Assembly (NCBI GenBank): GCA_944386195.1 | Contig: CALXAD010000020.1 | Location: 1-35,646 of the forward strand | DNA: 35,646 nt | Reading direction: 5' to 3' | DNA from: an uncultured Clostridia bacterium | GTDB taxonomy: Bacteria > Bacillota > Clostridia > TANB77 > CAG-508 | Shown: positions 1 through 8,023 of the stretch, in pieces | Layout: every line of letters begins with the position of its first letter | Numbering within the stretch: position 1 is the first letter of the stretch | Made by a program: the position numbers and the translations under genes | Notes under the pieces: model-generated | Database searches by the model: none | What the model was told of the DNA's origin: nothing | What the model saw: only the letters and a program-made list of their open reading frames with translations

Positions 1-100
1 TTATCACAAAAAAATGATGAAAACCTTAAAAATACAGGGGTGTAACTAAATAAAATATAAATTTAGTTGACACTACCATACTCTTAAGGAGGGTATAAAA
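1..100 (+). promoter_or_regulatory. asd upstream region with a long hairpin
   Basis: No gene is recognisable in these 100 bases. Positions 40-51 pair with 61-73: GTGT/ACAC plus AACTAAAT/ATTTAGTT, with one bulged G at 69 and a 9-nt A/T loop. No U-run follows, so it is not a typical terminator. A TTGACA at 67-72 has no -10 box at proper spacing. A strong ribosome site AAGGAGGG lies at 86-93, 7 nt before the asd ATG. The asd promoter may lie outside the window. Confidence 0.4.
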
Positions 101-1093
101 ATGAAAAATTACAAAATTGCCATAGTAGGCGCAACAGGCCTTGTAGGTAGGTCATTTCTTCGTGTTTTAGAAGAAAAAAATTTACCTGTTTCTAAATACG
201 TACTTTTTGCAAGTAAAAAATCAGCAGGTGAAAAATTAAAATTTATGGGAAAGGATTATATTGTTAAAGAATTAGATGAGCATTCTTTTGATGAAGGATT
301 TGACTTTGCACTATTTTCTGCAGGTGGAGATGTTTCTAAAAAATATGCTCCAATAGCTGTAAGTAAAGGTGTAATTGTCGTTGACAACAGTAGTTATTTC
401 CGTATGGATGATGATGTACCTTTAGTAGTACCAGAAGTCAATTTTGAAGATGCTTTAAATAATAAAGGAATAATTGCTAATCCAAATTGTTCTACAATTC
501 AAGCAATGCTTCCTCTTAAAGCTTTAGATGATAAATATCATATTAAAAGAATTGTTTATTCTACTTATCAAGCAGTATCAGGTGCAGGAAAAGATGCTTT
601 AGACGACTTATCAAACGTAGATAATTCAAAACCATTAAAGAAGTTTCCTCATCCTATTTACAATAATTGTTTACCACATATTGATAAATTCTTGGATAAT
701 GGATATACAAAAGAGGAAATGAAGATGGTAAATGAAACAAGAAAAATTCTTCATAGACCTGATTTAAAAATAACTGCAACGGCAGTTAGAGTCCCTGTTT
801 CAAATTCTCATTCCGAATCTATTAATGTTGAATTTGAAAAACAGTTTAAGATGGATGATTTAATAAATACTTTAAAAAGCTTTCCAAATATTATTTTAGT
901 AGATGACCCTAGTACAAATAAATATCCTATGGCTATTGACGCAACTGGTCATGATGAAGTTTTTGTTGGAAGAGTTCGTCGTGATGAGAGTGTTGAATCT
1001 GGAGTTAATCTTTGGGTTGTTGCCGATAATATAAGAAAAGGTGCAGCAAGTAATGCCGTTCAAATTGTAGAGAAATTAATTAATAATAAATAA
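101..1093 (+). CDS. asd: aspartate-semialdehyde dehydrogenase
   Basis: Reduces L-4-aspartyl phosphate to aspartate-4-semialdehyde with NADPH, the second step of the aspartate pathway to lysine, diaminopimelate, methionine and threonine; cytoplasmic. The protein has 330 residues, normal for the family. The dinucleotide loop GATGLVG is at residues 10-16. The catalytic cysteine is C130 in NPNCST. The substrate-side RVPV-x3-H segment gives R230 and H237. The ATG at 101 follows a strong AAGGAGGG. The gene is alone on the plus strand and converges on dapB, whose operon supplies its substrate (LysC) and uses its product (DapA). It ends at a shared hairpin terminator. Confidence 0.96.
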   Translation: MKNYKIAIVGATGLVGRSFLRVLEEKNLPVSKYVLFASKKSAGEKLKFMGKDYIVKELDEHSFDEGFDFALFSAGGDVSKKYAPIAVSKGVIVVDNSSYFRMDDDVPLVVPEVNFEDALNNKGIIANPNCSTIQAMLPLKALDDKYHIKRIVYSTYQAVSGAGKDALDDLSNVDNSKPLKKFPHPIYNNCLPHIDKFLDNGYTKEEMKMVNETRKILHRPDLKITATAVRVPVSNSHSESINVEFEKQFKMDDLINTLKSFPNIILVDDPSTNKYPMAIDATGHDEVFVGRVRRDESVESGVNLWVVADNIRKGAASNAVQIVEKLINNK

Positions 1094-1100
1094 GGTCAAA

Positions 1101-1134
1101 AAATATAAAGGTATTTAAATATACCTTTATATTT
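1101..1134. terminator. convergent terminator between asd and dapB
   Basis: Perfect 14-bp stem (1101-1114 with 1121-1134) around a 6-nt loop, with an ATTTTT tail on the plus strand. It ends asd. On the minus strand the tail is only TTT, so it is weaker for dapB, which also has the repeat hairpin at 1154-1185. Confidence 0.8.
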
Positions 1135-1151
1135 TTGCTTATATTTAAATA

Positions 1152-1916
1152 TTATGTCGCATCAGAAACGTCCCCAGTGAGACATTTCATATCATATAAT
1201 CCATTTTTCTTGTTTACTAAAAACTTTACTGCTTTTACAGCTCCTTCTGCAAATACTTTTCTTGAATATGCTTTGTGTGTTATTTCTAGTGTTTCATTTT
1301 CTCCAAAGAAGCATACTGTATGTTCCCCAACAATATTTCCTCCTCTTATAGATGAAAAGCCTATTTCATTTTTGCTTCTTGGTTCTCTTTTTTGCATTCT
1401 TTCAAAATCATATGTTTTCTTTTCTTCTAATACATCATTTATCGCATTTGCTAAAAGAATTGCTGTTCCACTTGGTGCATCTAACTTTCTATTATGATGT
1501 GTTTCTATTATTTCTATATCTGTATCTTTTAAGACTTTAGCAACTTCTTGTAATATTTTTGCCATTAAATTAATGTCTAATGACATATTTGAACTTCTAA
1601 ATATAGGTATTTCTTTAGAAAATTCTTTTATTTGTTCTATTTCTTCTTTTGTAAATCCTGTTGTTGCTATTACTATTGGAACTTTATTTTTTACAGCATA
1701 TTCCAATATTTTAAAAGTTGCTTGTGGTACTGAAAAATCTATTATTACATCTACTTTTTCTTTTATATCATTTATATTAGAATAAATAGGAAATCCTCCT
1801 TTACTGCTATCTTCTTTATCAAAACCACATACTAAGTTTAAATCTTTGTGATTTTCTAATTCTTTTGCAACTTCGTTTCCCATTTTTCCACTTGCTCCAC
1901 TTACTAATACATTCAT
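1152..1916 (-). CDS. dapB: 4-hydroxy-tetrahydrodipicolinate reductase
   Basis: Reduces the DapA product to tetrahydrodipicolinate with NAD(P)H in diaminopimelate/lysine synthesis. The protein has 254 residues. The nucleotide-binding loop GASGKMG is at 7-13. The catalytic histidine/lysine region THHNRKLDAPSGTA (H140, H141, K144) is intact. It is the last gene of lysC-dapA-dapB, 17 bp behind dapA. The C-terminus is odd. The family typically ends near LYDMKDVLGL; here the native frame runs to LYDMK (244), and the last ten residues are encoded by a dispersed hairpin repeat (1154-1185) that also supplies the TAA stop. The enzyme core is complete, so activity is expected. Confidence 0.95.
   Translation of the reverse strand: MNVLVSGASGKMGNEVAKELENHKDLNLVCGFDKEDSSKGGFPIYSNINDIKEKVDVIIDFSVPQATFKILEYAVKNKVPIVIATTGFTKEEIEQIKEFSKEIPIFRSSNMSLDINLMAKILQEVAKVLKDTDIEIIETHHNRKLDAPSGTAILLANAINDVLEEKKTYDFERMQKREPRSKNEIGFSSIRGGNIVGEHTVCFFGENETLEITHKAYSRKVFAEGAVKAVKFLVNKKNGLYDMKCLTGDVSDAT
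1154..1185 (-). repeat. GGGGACGTTTC repeat, copy A, inside the dapB 3' end
   Basis: On the minus strand it begins ATGTCTCACT, has the core GGGGACGTTTCT and ends GATGCGACAT. ATGTC and GACAT pair at the ends, with further partial pairing, leaving a 14-nt loop that contains the core. It lies inside the dapB reading frame and encodes residues 245-254 plus most of the stop codon. The sense matches dapB. It belongs to the same family as 13080-13169, 20944-20975, 30069-30100 and 34235-34269. Confidence 0.85.
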
Positions 1917-1933
1917 TTTTTATCTCCCTATTT

Positions 1934-2821
1934 TTATTTTATTAAATTATGTTTTTTCATAACTTCTTTTAATTTTTCTTTATTACCATCTGATAATTCT
2001 ATTAATGGCATACGTGGTTTTCCAAAATTATATCCCATTAAGTTTAATGCATATTTTACTGGTATTGGGTTTACTTCACAAAATAGTGCATCTATTAAAT
2101 CTAACACATCTAATTGCATTTTACATGCTTCTTTTACATCTCCATCTAGATATTTATGAACCATTTCATGTGTGTATTTTGGCATAATATTTGATAATAC
2201 TGATATTACTCCTTTTCCTCCTAAAGAAAGTAGTGGTATTACTTGGTCATCATTTCCTGAATATATATCTAAATTATCTTTACATAAACTAGCAATTTTA
2301 GCTACTTGTGATATATTTCCACTTGCTTCTTTAATTGCTACTATATTTTCTATTTTTGAAAGTTCTAAACATGTTTCCGGAGTTATATTTACTCCTGTTC
2401 TACTAGGTACACTATACATTATTATTGGTAGGTTAACCGCTTCTGCAATTGCTTTATAATGTGCTACTAATCCTTTTTGTGTTGTTTTATTATAATATGG
2501 CGTTACTACTAAAAGTGCATCTGCTCCTGCATCTTGTGCATATTTTGACATTTTTATAGCTGATGCTGTGTTATTACTTCCTGTTCCTATTACTACTTTT
2601 GTTCTTTTATTTATCTTGTCTATTGCAAATTTGATAACCTCTTTTTTCTCTTCTTCTGACATTGTTGCTGATTCTCCTGTTGTTCCACAAACTATAATTG
2701 CATCTACTCCATTTGCAATTTGATTCTCTAGTAATTTTCCAAACTCCTCATAATTTACGCCGTCCTCTGTAAAAGGTGTTGCTATAGCTGTTCCACAGCC
2801 TTCAAAGATAGTTTTTTTCAT
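1934..2821 (-). CDS. dapA: 4-hydroxy-tetrahydrodipicolinate synthase
   Basis: Condenses pyruvate with aspartate semialdehyde, the committed step to diaminopimelate and lysine; cytoplasmic class I aldolase-fold enzyme. The protein has 295 residues. The Schiff-base lysine is K164 in VAIKEASG. The GTTGE pyruvate loop is at 46-50. Y110 and Y136 with R141-T142-G143 (SRTG) complete the active site. The ATG is 2 nt behind the lysC stop and its ribosome site GGAAAGGAG lies in the lysC end, so translation is probably coupled. dapB follows after 17 bp. Confidence 0.96.
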   Translation of the reverse strand: MKKTIFEGCGTAIATPFTEDGVNYEEFGKLLENQIANGVDAIIVCGTTGESATMSEEEKKEVIKFAIDKINKRTKVVIGTGSNNTASAIKMSKYAQDAGADALLVVTPYYNKTTQKGLVAHYKAIAEAVNLPIIMYSVPSRTGVNITPETCLELSKIENIVAIKEASGNISQVAKIASLCKDNLDIYSGNDDQVIPLLSLGGKGVISVLSNIMPKYTHEMVHKYLDGDVKEACKMQLDVLDLIDALFCEVNPIPVKYALNLMGYNFGKPRMPLIELSDGNKEKLKEVMKKHNLIK

Positions 2822-2823
2822 AT

Positions 2824-4008
2824 CTATCTCTCCTTTCCTATTAATTCTTTATGTAATACTTCTAATGTTTCTTGTTTTATATCGTCTACTACAATCTCTA
2901 TTTTTGATTGATTAAGACTAACTTTAATTACTTTTACATTATATTCATCAAGTAAGTCCATTGTTTTATTTAATATAACATTGTCTTGTATTATTCCATA
3001 TCCTATAATAGTAAGTTTAATGAAGTCTTCTAAAACAATTTCATATTCTGGAAATTTACTATCTAATAATTTTTGTACTTTATTTAATTCTGCTTTTTTT
3101 ATTCTGAATTTAAAAGAATCACTGTCTCTTTCAAACCATTCTACAATTATATTTTGTTCTAATAAGTTTTTATAAACTATATATCCTTGCTTAGCTGTTA
3201 CGCCTTTTTTATTATTCATTATTACTGTAATTAATCCATCATTTTTTACTATACTTTTTACATCCCTTGTTTCTATTCCTTGACATACTCTAGTTCCACC
3301 TTCATCCGTAAAAGTAGACTTTGCAATTATGTCATTACCAAATTTTTTCCCTATTTGAATACATCTGTTATGTAATACCTTTGCTCCCGCATCTGCAATT
3401 TCTTGCATTTCATCAAATGATATTTCATCTAGCCTTTTTGCCATTGTAATCATGTTAGGGTCTGCTGAATATATTCCATCTACATCTGAAAATATATAGC
3501 ATTTATCTGCTTTTAATGCTGCTTGCAGTGCTACTGCTGTTGTATCTGAGCCTCCTCTTCCAAGTGTCGTTATATCTCCATTTTTATTTATCCCTTGGAA
3601 ACCAGCTACTATTACTATTTTTCCTTTTGCTAATTCTTCTTCAATTCTTTTTGTGTAAATTTCTTCTATTTTAGCACTTCCATAAATATCATTTGTTGCT
3701 ATTCCTGCTTGCCAGCCTGTAAGAGATATTGTAGGATATCCCATTCTGTTTAATAAAATACTTAATTTTGATATTGTTACTTGTTCTCCTGTTGAAAGTA
3801 ACATATCTAATTCTCTTTCGTTTGGCACAGCAGATAATTCTTGTGCCTCTTTAATTAATCTGTCTGTAGTTTTTCCTTGTGCTGAAACAACTACTACAAC
3901 GTTTTTTGCCTTATTTTCTTTTAGGCTAATTACTTTTTTTGCAACAACATTTAATTTTATGTTGTCTGCTACTGAACTCCCTCCAAATTTTAATACTATT
4001 GTGTTCAT
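2824..4008 (-). CDS. lysC: aspartate kinase
   Basis: Phosphorylates L-aspartate at the head of the aspartate pathway. The protein has 394 residues. The amino-acid kinase domain starts with KFGGSS (7-12) and carries TTLGRGGSDTTA and the FSDVDGIYSADP loop. The C-terminal third (about 265-390) has the pattern of two ACT regulatory domains, consistent with amino-acid feedback. It is the first gene of lysC-dapA-dapB, so lysine is the probable effector, but that cannot be read from sequence. The ribosome site before ATG 4008 is weak and somewhat distant (AAAAGG). The leader is only about 65 nt, too short for a lysine riboswitch. Confidence 0.93.
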   Translation of the reverse strand: MNTIVLKFGGSSVADNIKLNVVAKKVISLKENKAKNVVVVVSAQGKTTDRLIKEAQELSAVPNERELDMLLSTGEQVTISKLSILLNRMGYPTISLTGWQAGIATNDIYGSAKIEEIYTKRIEEELAKGKIVIVAGFQGINKNGDITTLGRGGSDTTAVALQAALKADKCYIFSDVDGIYSADPNMITMAKRLDEISFDEMQEIADAGAKVLHNRCIQIGKKFGNDIIAKSTFTDEGGTRVCQGIETRDVKSIVKNDGLITVIMNNKKGVTAKQGYIVYKNLLEQNIIVEWFERDSDSFKFRIKKAELNKVQKLLDSKFPEYEIVLEDFIKLTIIGYGIIQDNVILNKTMDLLDEYNVKVIKVSLNQSKIEIVVDDIKQETLEVLHKELIGKER

Positions 4009-4076
4009 TTTAGGTCACAACCTTTTAAATTTTAGAACCTCATCTAATTATAGATATAGGTTATATTAGTTTAGTT

Positions 4077-4105
4077 ATTATATTATATATTACCTAGTTT
4101 TTCAA
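4077..4105 (-). promoter_or_regulatory. promoter of lysC-dapA-dapB
   Basis: Minus-strand TTGAAA (4105-4100), 17-bp spacer, TATAAT (4082-4077). It lies about 70 bp before the lysC ATG and is the only good sigma-A-type match in this gap. Confidence 0.75.
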
Positions 4106-4139
4106 GTAATACTTTAGATTATTTTTACATAGCCATAAC

Positions 4140-4169
4140 AAAACCCCCTAATTATATTTAGAGGGTTTT
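4140..4169 (-). terminator. terminator behind the spo0E-like gene
   Basis: AAAACCCCCTAA (4140-4151) pairs with TTAGAGGGTTTT (4158-4169) with one mismatch and a 6-nt loop. It starts 4 bp past the stop of the Spo0E-like gene and separates it from the lysC promoter. Confidence 0.75.
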
Positions 4170-4172
4170 ATT

Positions 4173-4343
4173 TTATAGTGGCATCCATGCTAGTTTTTTT
4201 TTATTATTTTTTAAATCATTATAATATTTTGCAATTAATTCATCCAATTGCACACTAAGTTCATAGATTACACTATAATCTTCACCTTTTTCTATACTTT
4301 TATTTAATTTATCTCTTAATTTACAAATTTCATCATTTAACAT
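4173..4343 (-). CDS. Spo0E-like aspartyl-phosphate phosphatase, 56 aa
   Basis: Small protein whose translation begins MLNDEICKLRDKLNK and contains LSVQLDELI at 29-37. The S-x-x-LD signature (S30, L33, D34) marks Spo0E-family phosphatases, short two-helix proteins that dephosphorylate Spo0A-P and delay sporulation. Length and helix-rich composition fit. The ATG at 4343 has GGAG 8 nt upstream. The gene stands alone, with its own promoter region and a terminator at 4140-4169. Spo0A-box-like heptamers lie upstream at 4443-4469. The family call is good. Whether it acts on Spo0A or another response regulator is inference. Confidence 0.8.
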   Translation of the reverse strand: MLNDEICKLRDKLNKSIEKGEDYSVIYELSVQLDELIAKYYNDLKNNKKKLAWMPL

Positions 4344-4379
4344 ACCAATCTCTCCTTTTTATTTATTATCTTTAGTATA

Positions 4380-4408
4380 GTTATAAATTACCACATAATT
4401 TTTCTCAA
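4380..4408 (-). promoter_or_regulatory. candidate promoter of the spo0E-like gene
   Basis: Minus-strand TTGAGA (4408-4403), 17 bp, TATAAC (4385-4380). An overlapping alternative is TTGACT (4413-4408), 17 bp, TAATTT. Both are moderate matches about 40 bp before the ATG. Confidence 0.5.
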
Positions 4409-4442
4409 GTCAAGTATTTTCAAGTGTTTTAGGCAACTTTCG

Positions 4443-4469
4443 TACGACATATTCTTACATTTTTCGACA
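4443..4469 (-). promoter_or_regulatory. tandem Spo0A-box-like sites
   Basis: The minus strand carries TGTCGAA (4469-4463), a perfect match to the classical Spo0A box, and TGTCGTA (4449-4443) 20 bp further on, about two helical turns. They sit roughly 70-95 bp upstream of the predicted start of the spo0E-like transcript. Confidence 0.45.
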
Positions 4470-4482
4470 TTTAAACACACAA

Positions 4483-4523
4483 AAAAACAGCATTATAAAT
4501 TTTGTTTTATAATTGCTGTTTTT
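4483..4523 (-). terminator. terminator of the M16 peptidase operon
   Basis: AAAAACAGC plus ATTATAAA (4483-4499) pair with TTTATAAT and GCTGTTTTT (4506-4523) with one bulged T. A seven-T tail follows on the minus strand. It lies 17 bp past the 4540 stop. Confidence 0.85.
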
Positions 4524-4539
4524 ATTACATTTTTTATTT

Positions 4540-5814
4540 CTAATTTTTTACAATAGAAAGTACCATTTTATCTCTTTTAAATACATCTTTTAACATTTGA
4601 TTTATTGAATTAATATTTATACCTTCTATTTCTTCTAAATAATCAAAACTACATATTCCTTTAAAATAATCTGATAAGAACATTCTGGCAATATCTTGTA
4701 CATCATTATATTCTCTTGCATAACTTCCATATATCATTTTCTTTATACGATTAAAATCTTCTTCATTTATTCCTTTTTCTTTAAATTCTTCTACTTGTTT
4801 AATAAATTCTTCATATACTTTTTCCGGATTACTTGATTGTCCTGTTATTAATATATGTGAATAAGTATTACCAAATTCATAATCTAAACTTGGCTGTCCA
4901 TATATTATTCCTTCTTGATATAATTTTTTATATAAATTAGAACTTCTTCCTAATATTAAATTAAGTAAAATTCCTATACAAAGGTCTTTTTTTACCAACT
5001 CTTTTTTATTTGTTATAATTTTATCTTTTATTCCTATTGTATATAATGGCTCACTTACTTCTAATTTTTGTTCTATCTTTTCTTTTACTATTTCTTCTGG
5101 TTCTTCTTCATATATTCTTTTTATTTCTCCACATGGTTCTTTTTTTATTAACCTTTTCTTTACTTCTTCTAACATTTCTTCTGGTTTAAAGTCTCCTACT
5201 ATTACCATTGCCATATTTGATGGATGATAAAATGTATTGTAACATTTATATAAAATATCTTTATCTATCTTACTTATACTTTCGATTGTTCCTGTTATAT
5301 CTATTTTTATTGGATTACTATGATACATTGCTTCCATTGCATTTAAATATACTCTCCATTCTGGATAGTCATCATACATTCTAATTTCTTGTCCTATTAT
5401 TCCTTTTTCTTTTTCTACATTTTCATCTGTAAAATATGGATGTTGTACATAATCCATTAATTCATCCATTGCTTCATAGAAATTATCTGTACATTCAAAT
5501 AAATATGCGGTATGGTCATTTGTTGTGTATGCATTTGCGTTGACTCCTAATGCTGTTAATGTGTCTAAGCTATTTGTTCCATTTTCTTGTTCAAACATTT
5601 TATGTTCCAGAAAATGTGCAACTCCTTTTGGTACTTCTGTTATTTCTTCTTCTCCTGGTGCTATAAATTTATTATCATTTGAGCCATAATTAGTTCCCCA
5701 TATCATATATTTTTTTTGCATTTTTGCTTTTGGTACTATCATAACAGTAAGTCCGTTTTCTAATTTCTCAATATATAATTTTTCTTTAATTTTTAAATTA
5801 TCTATTATCTGCAT
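4540..5814 (-). CDS. M16 family zinc peptidase, active subunit (YmfH-like)
   Basis: Insulinase/pitrilysin-family metallopeptidase of 424 residues. The inverted zinc motif HxxEH is H67-F-L-E70-H71. The distal zinc glutamate is E143 in GQEIRMYDD, the expected 76 residues after H67. The second half carries the inactive M16 C-terminal fold. It follows the zinc-less homologue by 19 bp, the arrangement of Bacillus ymfF-ymfH, where a catalytic and a non-catalytic subunit are paired. There is no signal peptide, so it is probably cytoplasmic. The substrate is not known. The ATG at 5814 has GGAAAGGAG upstream. Confidence 0.88.
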   Translation of the reverse strand: MQIIDNLKIKEKLYIEKLENGLTVMIVPKAKMQKKYMIWGTNYGSNDNKFIAPGEEEITEVPKGVAHFLEHKMFEQENGTNSLDTLTALGVNANAYTTNDHTAYLFECTDNFYEAMDELMDYVQHPYFTDENVEKEKGIIGQEIRMYDDYPEWRVYLNAMEAMYHSNPIKIDITGTIESISKIDKDILYKCYNTFYHPSNMAMVIVGDFKPEEMLEEVKKRLIKKEPCGEIKRIYEEEPEEIVKEKIEQKLEVSEPLYTIGIKDKIITNKKELVKKDLCIGILLNLILGRSSNLYKKLYQEGIIYGQPSLDYEFGNTYSHILITGQSSNPEKVYEEFIKQVEEFKEKGINEEDFNRIKKMIYGSYAREYNDVQDIARMFLSDYFKGICSFDYLEEIEGININSINQMLKDVFKRDKMVLSIVKN

Positions 5815-5833
5815 ATTCTCAAACTCCTTTCCT

Positions 5834-7105
5834 TTAATCTTTTAAGAAATAAATTGTATTAATTTTTACATTTTTTGCAATATCTAGTATTTCTTCTTTT
5901 TTAATATTTTCCATTTTTTTAATATAATCTTCAACAGATACATTGCTTCCTGATAATTCTTGTCCAAAGTAATACATTATTGCTGTATCTTGTTCATCAT
6001 ATATTGTTTTTATTGCTGATACTATTCCTTTTTTGCTATCTTCTATGTCTTGCTCACTAAATTTTCCTTCTTTCATTTCTTCTATTTGCTCTCTTATTAA
6101 TTTCAATGCTTTTTCATAATTTGATATTTCTATCCCTGAGTTTATAAATATAACATTTTTATATCTTAAATAACTAGATGATGCAACATATGCTAAATGT
6201 GCTTTTTCTCTTACATTTTGGAATAGTTTTGAATTTGCAGAACCTCCTAATATGCTATTATAAAGAAGTACTATATATTTTTGTTCATCATTTTTTATAT
6301 TAACATCTAGACCTAACACTAGTTTTCCTTGTGTTACTTCCATTGATTCTGTAATAATATTTTCTTCTTTTTCTTTATTTTCTTCTGGTAATTTTGGTTT
6401 TTCATATTCTGGCTTTCTTTCTTTTAATTTCTTTATATTTTCGTCATTTATTATTAAATTTTCATCATCTTCTTTTAAATCTCCTGATATAAATATATCT
6501 ATTTTACATGTATTTATTAATTCCTTATAATATTTATATAATTCTTTTCCATCTAATTCTTTTAAGTCTTCTATATATCCAAATTTATATAATCCAAATG
6601 GCTCATCTTTAAACATTTCTTCTACACATCTTTCATTTGCATATCTTGCTTTATTATCTATTTTTCCCTCTATTCTATGTTTTACATTTTGTTTTTCTTG
6701 TTCTACATATTCTTCTTTAAATCCTTCATTTTCTATATATGGATTAAATACTATTTCTAATAAATTTCTAGCACTTTCTTCTAATATGTTTTCTTTATGT
6801 TCTGGTAAATAATTATCATTTATTGATTCTACATAAAATTTTAATACTTGATTGTCTCCTGTTTTATCTAATCCACAATCAAATATTGCACCATACATTT
6901 CCTCCATGTTTTTACTTATTTCTTCTTGTGTTTTCATATTTTTGCTTCCTCTTCTTAGAAGCATTGATATTAGTGCATTTTTAGTCACATTTTCTCTTGT
7001 TAGTTTTGTTGTTAAAAATACAGCCATTAAATTTGTTTTGAATTTATCTGTTTTAATAATATGAAGTTTAATTCCTTCTTTTATTTCTTGTTCTTTACAA
7101 TCCAT
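5834..7105 (-). CDS. M16 family protein lacking the zinc motif (YmfF-like)
   Basis: 423-residue homologue of the downstream M16 peptidase. At the position where HxxEH belongs (NALISMLLRRGSKNMKTQ, about 42-59) there are no histidines. The distal glutamate region (KEEYVEQEKQNVKHRIEGK) is retained in outline. In known two-chain M16 peptidases the non-catalytic chain helps bind substrate, so a heterodimer with the 4540-5814 product is likely. ATG 7105 follows GGAGGATAAAA. It is the first gene of a two-gene operon with its own -10 box. Confidence 0.85.
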   Translation of the reverse strand: MDCKEQEIKEGIKLHIIKTDKFKTNLMAVFLTTKLTRENVTKNALISMLLRRGSKNMKTQEEISKNMEEMYGAIFDCGLDKTGDNQVLKFYVESINDNYLPEHKENILEESARNLLEIVFNPYIENEGFKEEYVEQEKQNVKHRIEGKIDNKARYANERCVEEMFKDEPFGLYKFGYIEDLKELDGKELYKYYKELINTCKIDIFISGDLKEDDENLIINDENIKKLKERKPEYEKPKLPEENKEKEENIITESMEVTQGKLVLGLDVNIKNDEQKYIVLLYNSILGGSANSKLFQNVREKAHLAYVASSSYLRYKNVIFINSGIEISNYEKALKLIREQIEEMKEGKFSEQDIEDSKKGIVSAIKTIYDEQDTAIMYYFGQELSGSNVSVEDYIKKMENIKKEEILDIAKNVKINTIYFLKD

Positions 7106-7136
7106 TTTTATCCTCCTTTTTTCTTTTCTCTTTTTT

Positions 7137-7167
7137 ATTATACACCATTATTCTTTTTTTAAAACAA
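7137..7167 (-). promoter_or_regulatory. promoter of the M16 pair
   Basis: Consensus TATAAT on the minus strand (7142-7137) about 30 bp before ATG 7105. The -35 is weak: TTGTTT (7167-7162) at 19-bp spacing, overlapping the T-run of the rpsU terminator. Confidence 0.5.
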
Positions 7168-7206
7168 AAAACAAAAAAATTGGAAGCATAAAAACATCAC
7201 TTCCAA
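7163..7206 (-). terminator. rpsU terminator
   Basis: TTGGAAG (7180-7186) pairs with CTTCCAA (7200-7206). On the minus strand it is followed by seven T and further T-rich sequence to 7163. It starts 8 bp past the rpsU stop. Confidence 0.85.
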
Positions 7207-7214
7207 CATTTCTC

Positions 7215-7388
7215 CTAATTAAATTTTCTTTTTCTTGCTGCTTCTGATTTTTTCTTTCTTCTTACACTAGGTTTTTCATAGTGTTCTCTTTTACGAACTT
7301 CTTGAAGAACTCCATTTCTAGCACATTGTCTTTTAAATCTTTTTAAAGCATCTTCTATATTACCATTATTAACTTTTATCTCTGACAT
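7215..7388 (-). CDS. rpsU: 30S ribosomal protein S21
   Basis: Small basic protein of the 30S platform, 57 residues from ATG 7388: [10 protein letters not shown] then [13 protein letters not shown] and the C-terminal basic run [16 protein letters not shown], all typical of S21. The frame stays open upstream to 7460, but the start is fixed by the family N-terminus and by GGAGGGGG 7 nt before this ATG. The consensus promoter at 7452-7480 and the hairpin terminator make it a single-gene unit. The roughly 57-nt leader contains CATAC/GTATG and could fold; autoregulation is only a possibility. Confidence 0.96.
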   Translation of the reverse strand: MSEIKVNNGNIEDALKRFKRQCARNGVLQEVRKREHYEKPSVRRKKKSEAARKRKFN

Positions 7389-7451
7389 TTTTATTCCCCC
7401 TCCTTCCGGTCCATACAAAACGGTATGTGGGATAACCCTTATAACGTTAAT

Positions 7452-7480
7452 ATTATACATAAATTAGCACATTTTGTCAA
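7452..7480 (-). promoter_or_regulatory. consensus promoter of rpsU
   Basis: Perfect TTGACA (7480-7475), 17-bp spacer, perfect TATAAT (7457-7452) on the minus strand. It starts 4 bp past the nrdG stop. It is one of the strongest promoters in the window, fitting a ribosomal protein gene. Confidence 0.92.
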
Positions 7481-7483
7481 TAG

Positions 7484-8005
7484 CTATACAGCAAAAAGAA
7501 CTGTCGTTTTATTTTCTAATGATTTTTTTACATCTATTATTCTTTGATTGCTTGAGCCCCTAAATTTTAATTTAATATCTTTTTTATCTTCTTGGAATTC
7601 TCCATCTACTAAAACATCTATATATGACAATAATTCTGGAGTTTCTTTCCATTCTTTACACATTTTATTTATAATATCTTTTTCAAATGTATATCCTGAA
7701 TAACACCATATATTTTTGTCTGGGAATTTTTCTTTTACTTTTCTTACTAATGGCAATAGTCCTTGTTGGTTTGTATGTTCAAATGGTTCTCCTCCAAGTA
7801 ATGTTAATCCAGATACATATGAATGATTCATTAAATTTATTACTTTTTCTATTTCTTTTTCTGTAAATTCATTTCCATAATGGAAATCCCATGCTTGTTC
7901 ATTAAAACAATTTTTACAATGATGAGTACATCCACTTACAAAAACTGATACTCTTACTCCTACTCCATTTGCTACATCTGCTTTTTTTATATCTGCATAA
8001 TACAT
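7484..8005 (-). CDS. nrdG: anaerobic ribonucleotide reductase activating protein
   Basis: Radical-SAM enzyme that puts the glycyl radical on NrdD so that ribonucleotides can be reduced without oxygen. It has 173 residues, as expected for NrdG. The 4Fe-4S motif CTHHCKNC gives C26, C30 and C33. The SAM-binding glycine motif LLGGEPF follows, then WCYSGYTFE, typical of NrdG. The partner nrdD is not adjacent. The gene follows the J-domain gene by 18 bp and probably shares its promoter at 8587-8615. The cell is therefore likely to make DNA precursors anaerobically. Confidence 0.93.
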   Translation of the reverse strand: MYYADIKKADVANGVGVRVSVFVSGCTHHCKNCFNEQAWDFHYGNEFTEKEIEKVINLMNHSYVSGLTLLGGEPFEHTNQQGLLPLVRKVKEKFPDKNIWCYSGYTFEKDIINKMCKEWKETPELLSYIDVLVDGEFQEDKKDIKLKFRGSSNQRIIDVKKSLENKTTVLFAV

Positions 8006-8023
8006 ATTATTTTTCGCCTCTTT

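Noticed and set aside
67..72. TTGACA as -35 box of asd
   Set aside because: At 16-18 bp downstream there is only the ribosome site; no -10 box fits.
4009..4076. Lysine riboswitch in front of lysC
   Set aside because: The leader after the predicted promoter is only about 65 nt and lacks the conserved junction sequences of the roughly 180-nt L-box.
7389..7460. N-terminal extension of S21 (start at 7460)
   Set aside because: It would begin at the promoter -10 region, upstream of the ribosome site. The S21 family starts at the ATG at 7388.
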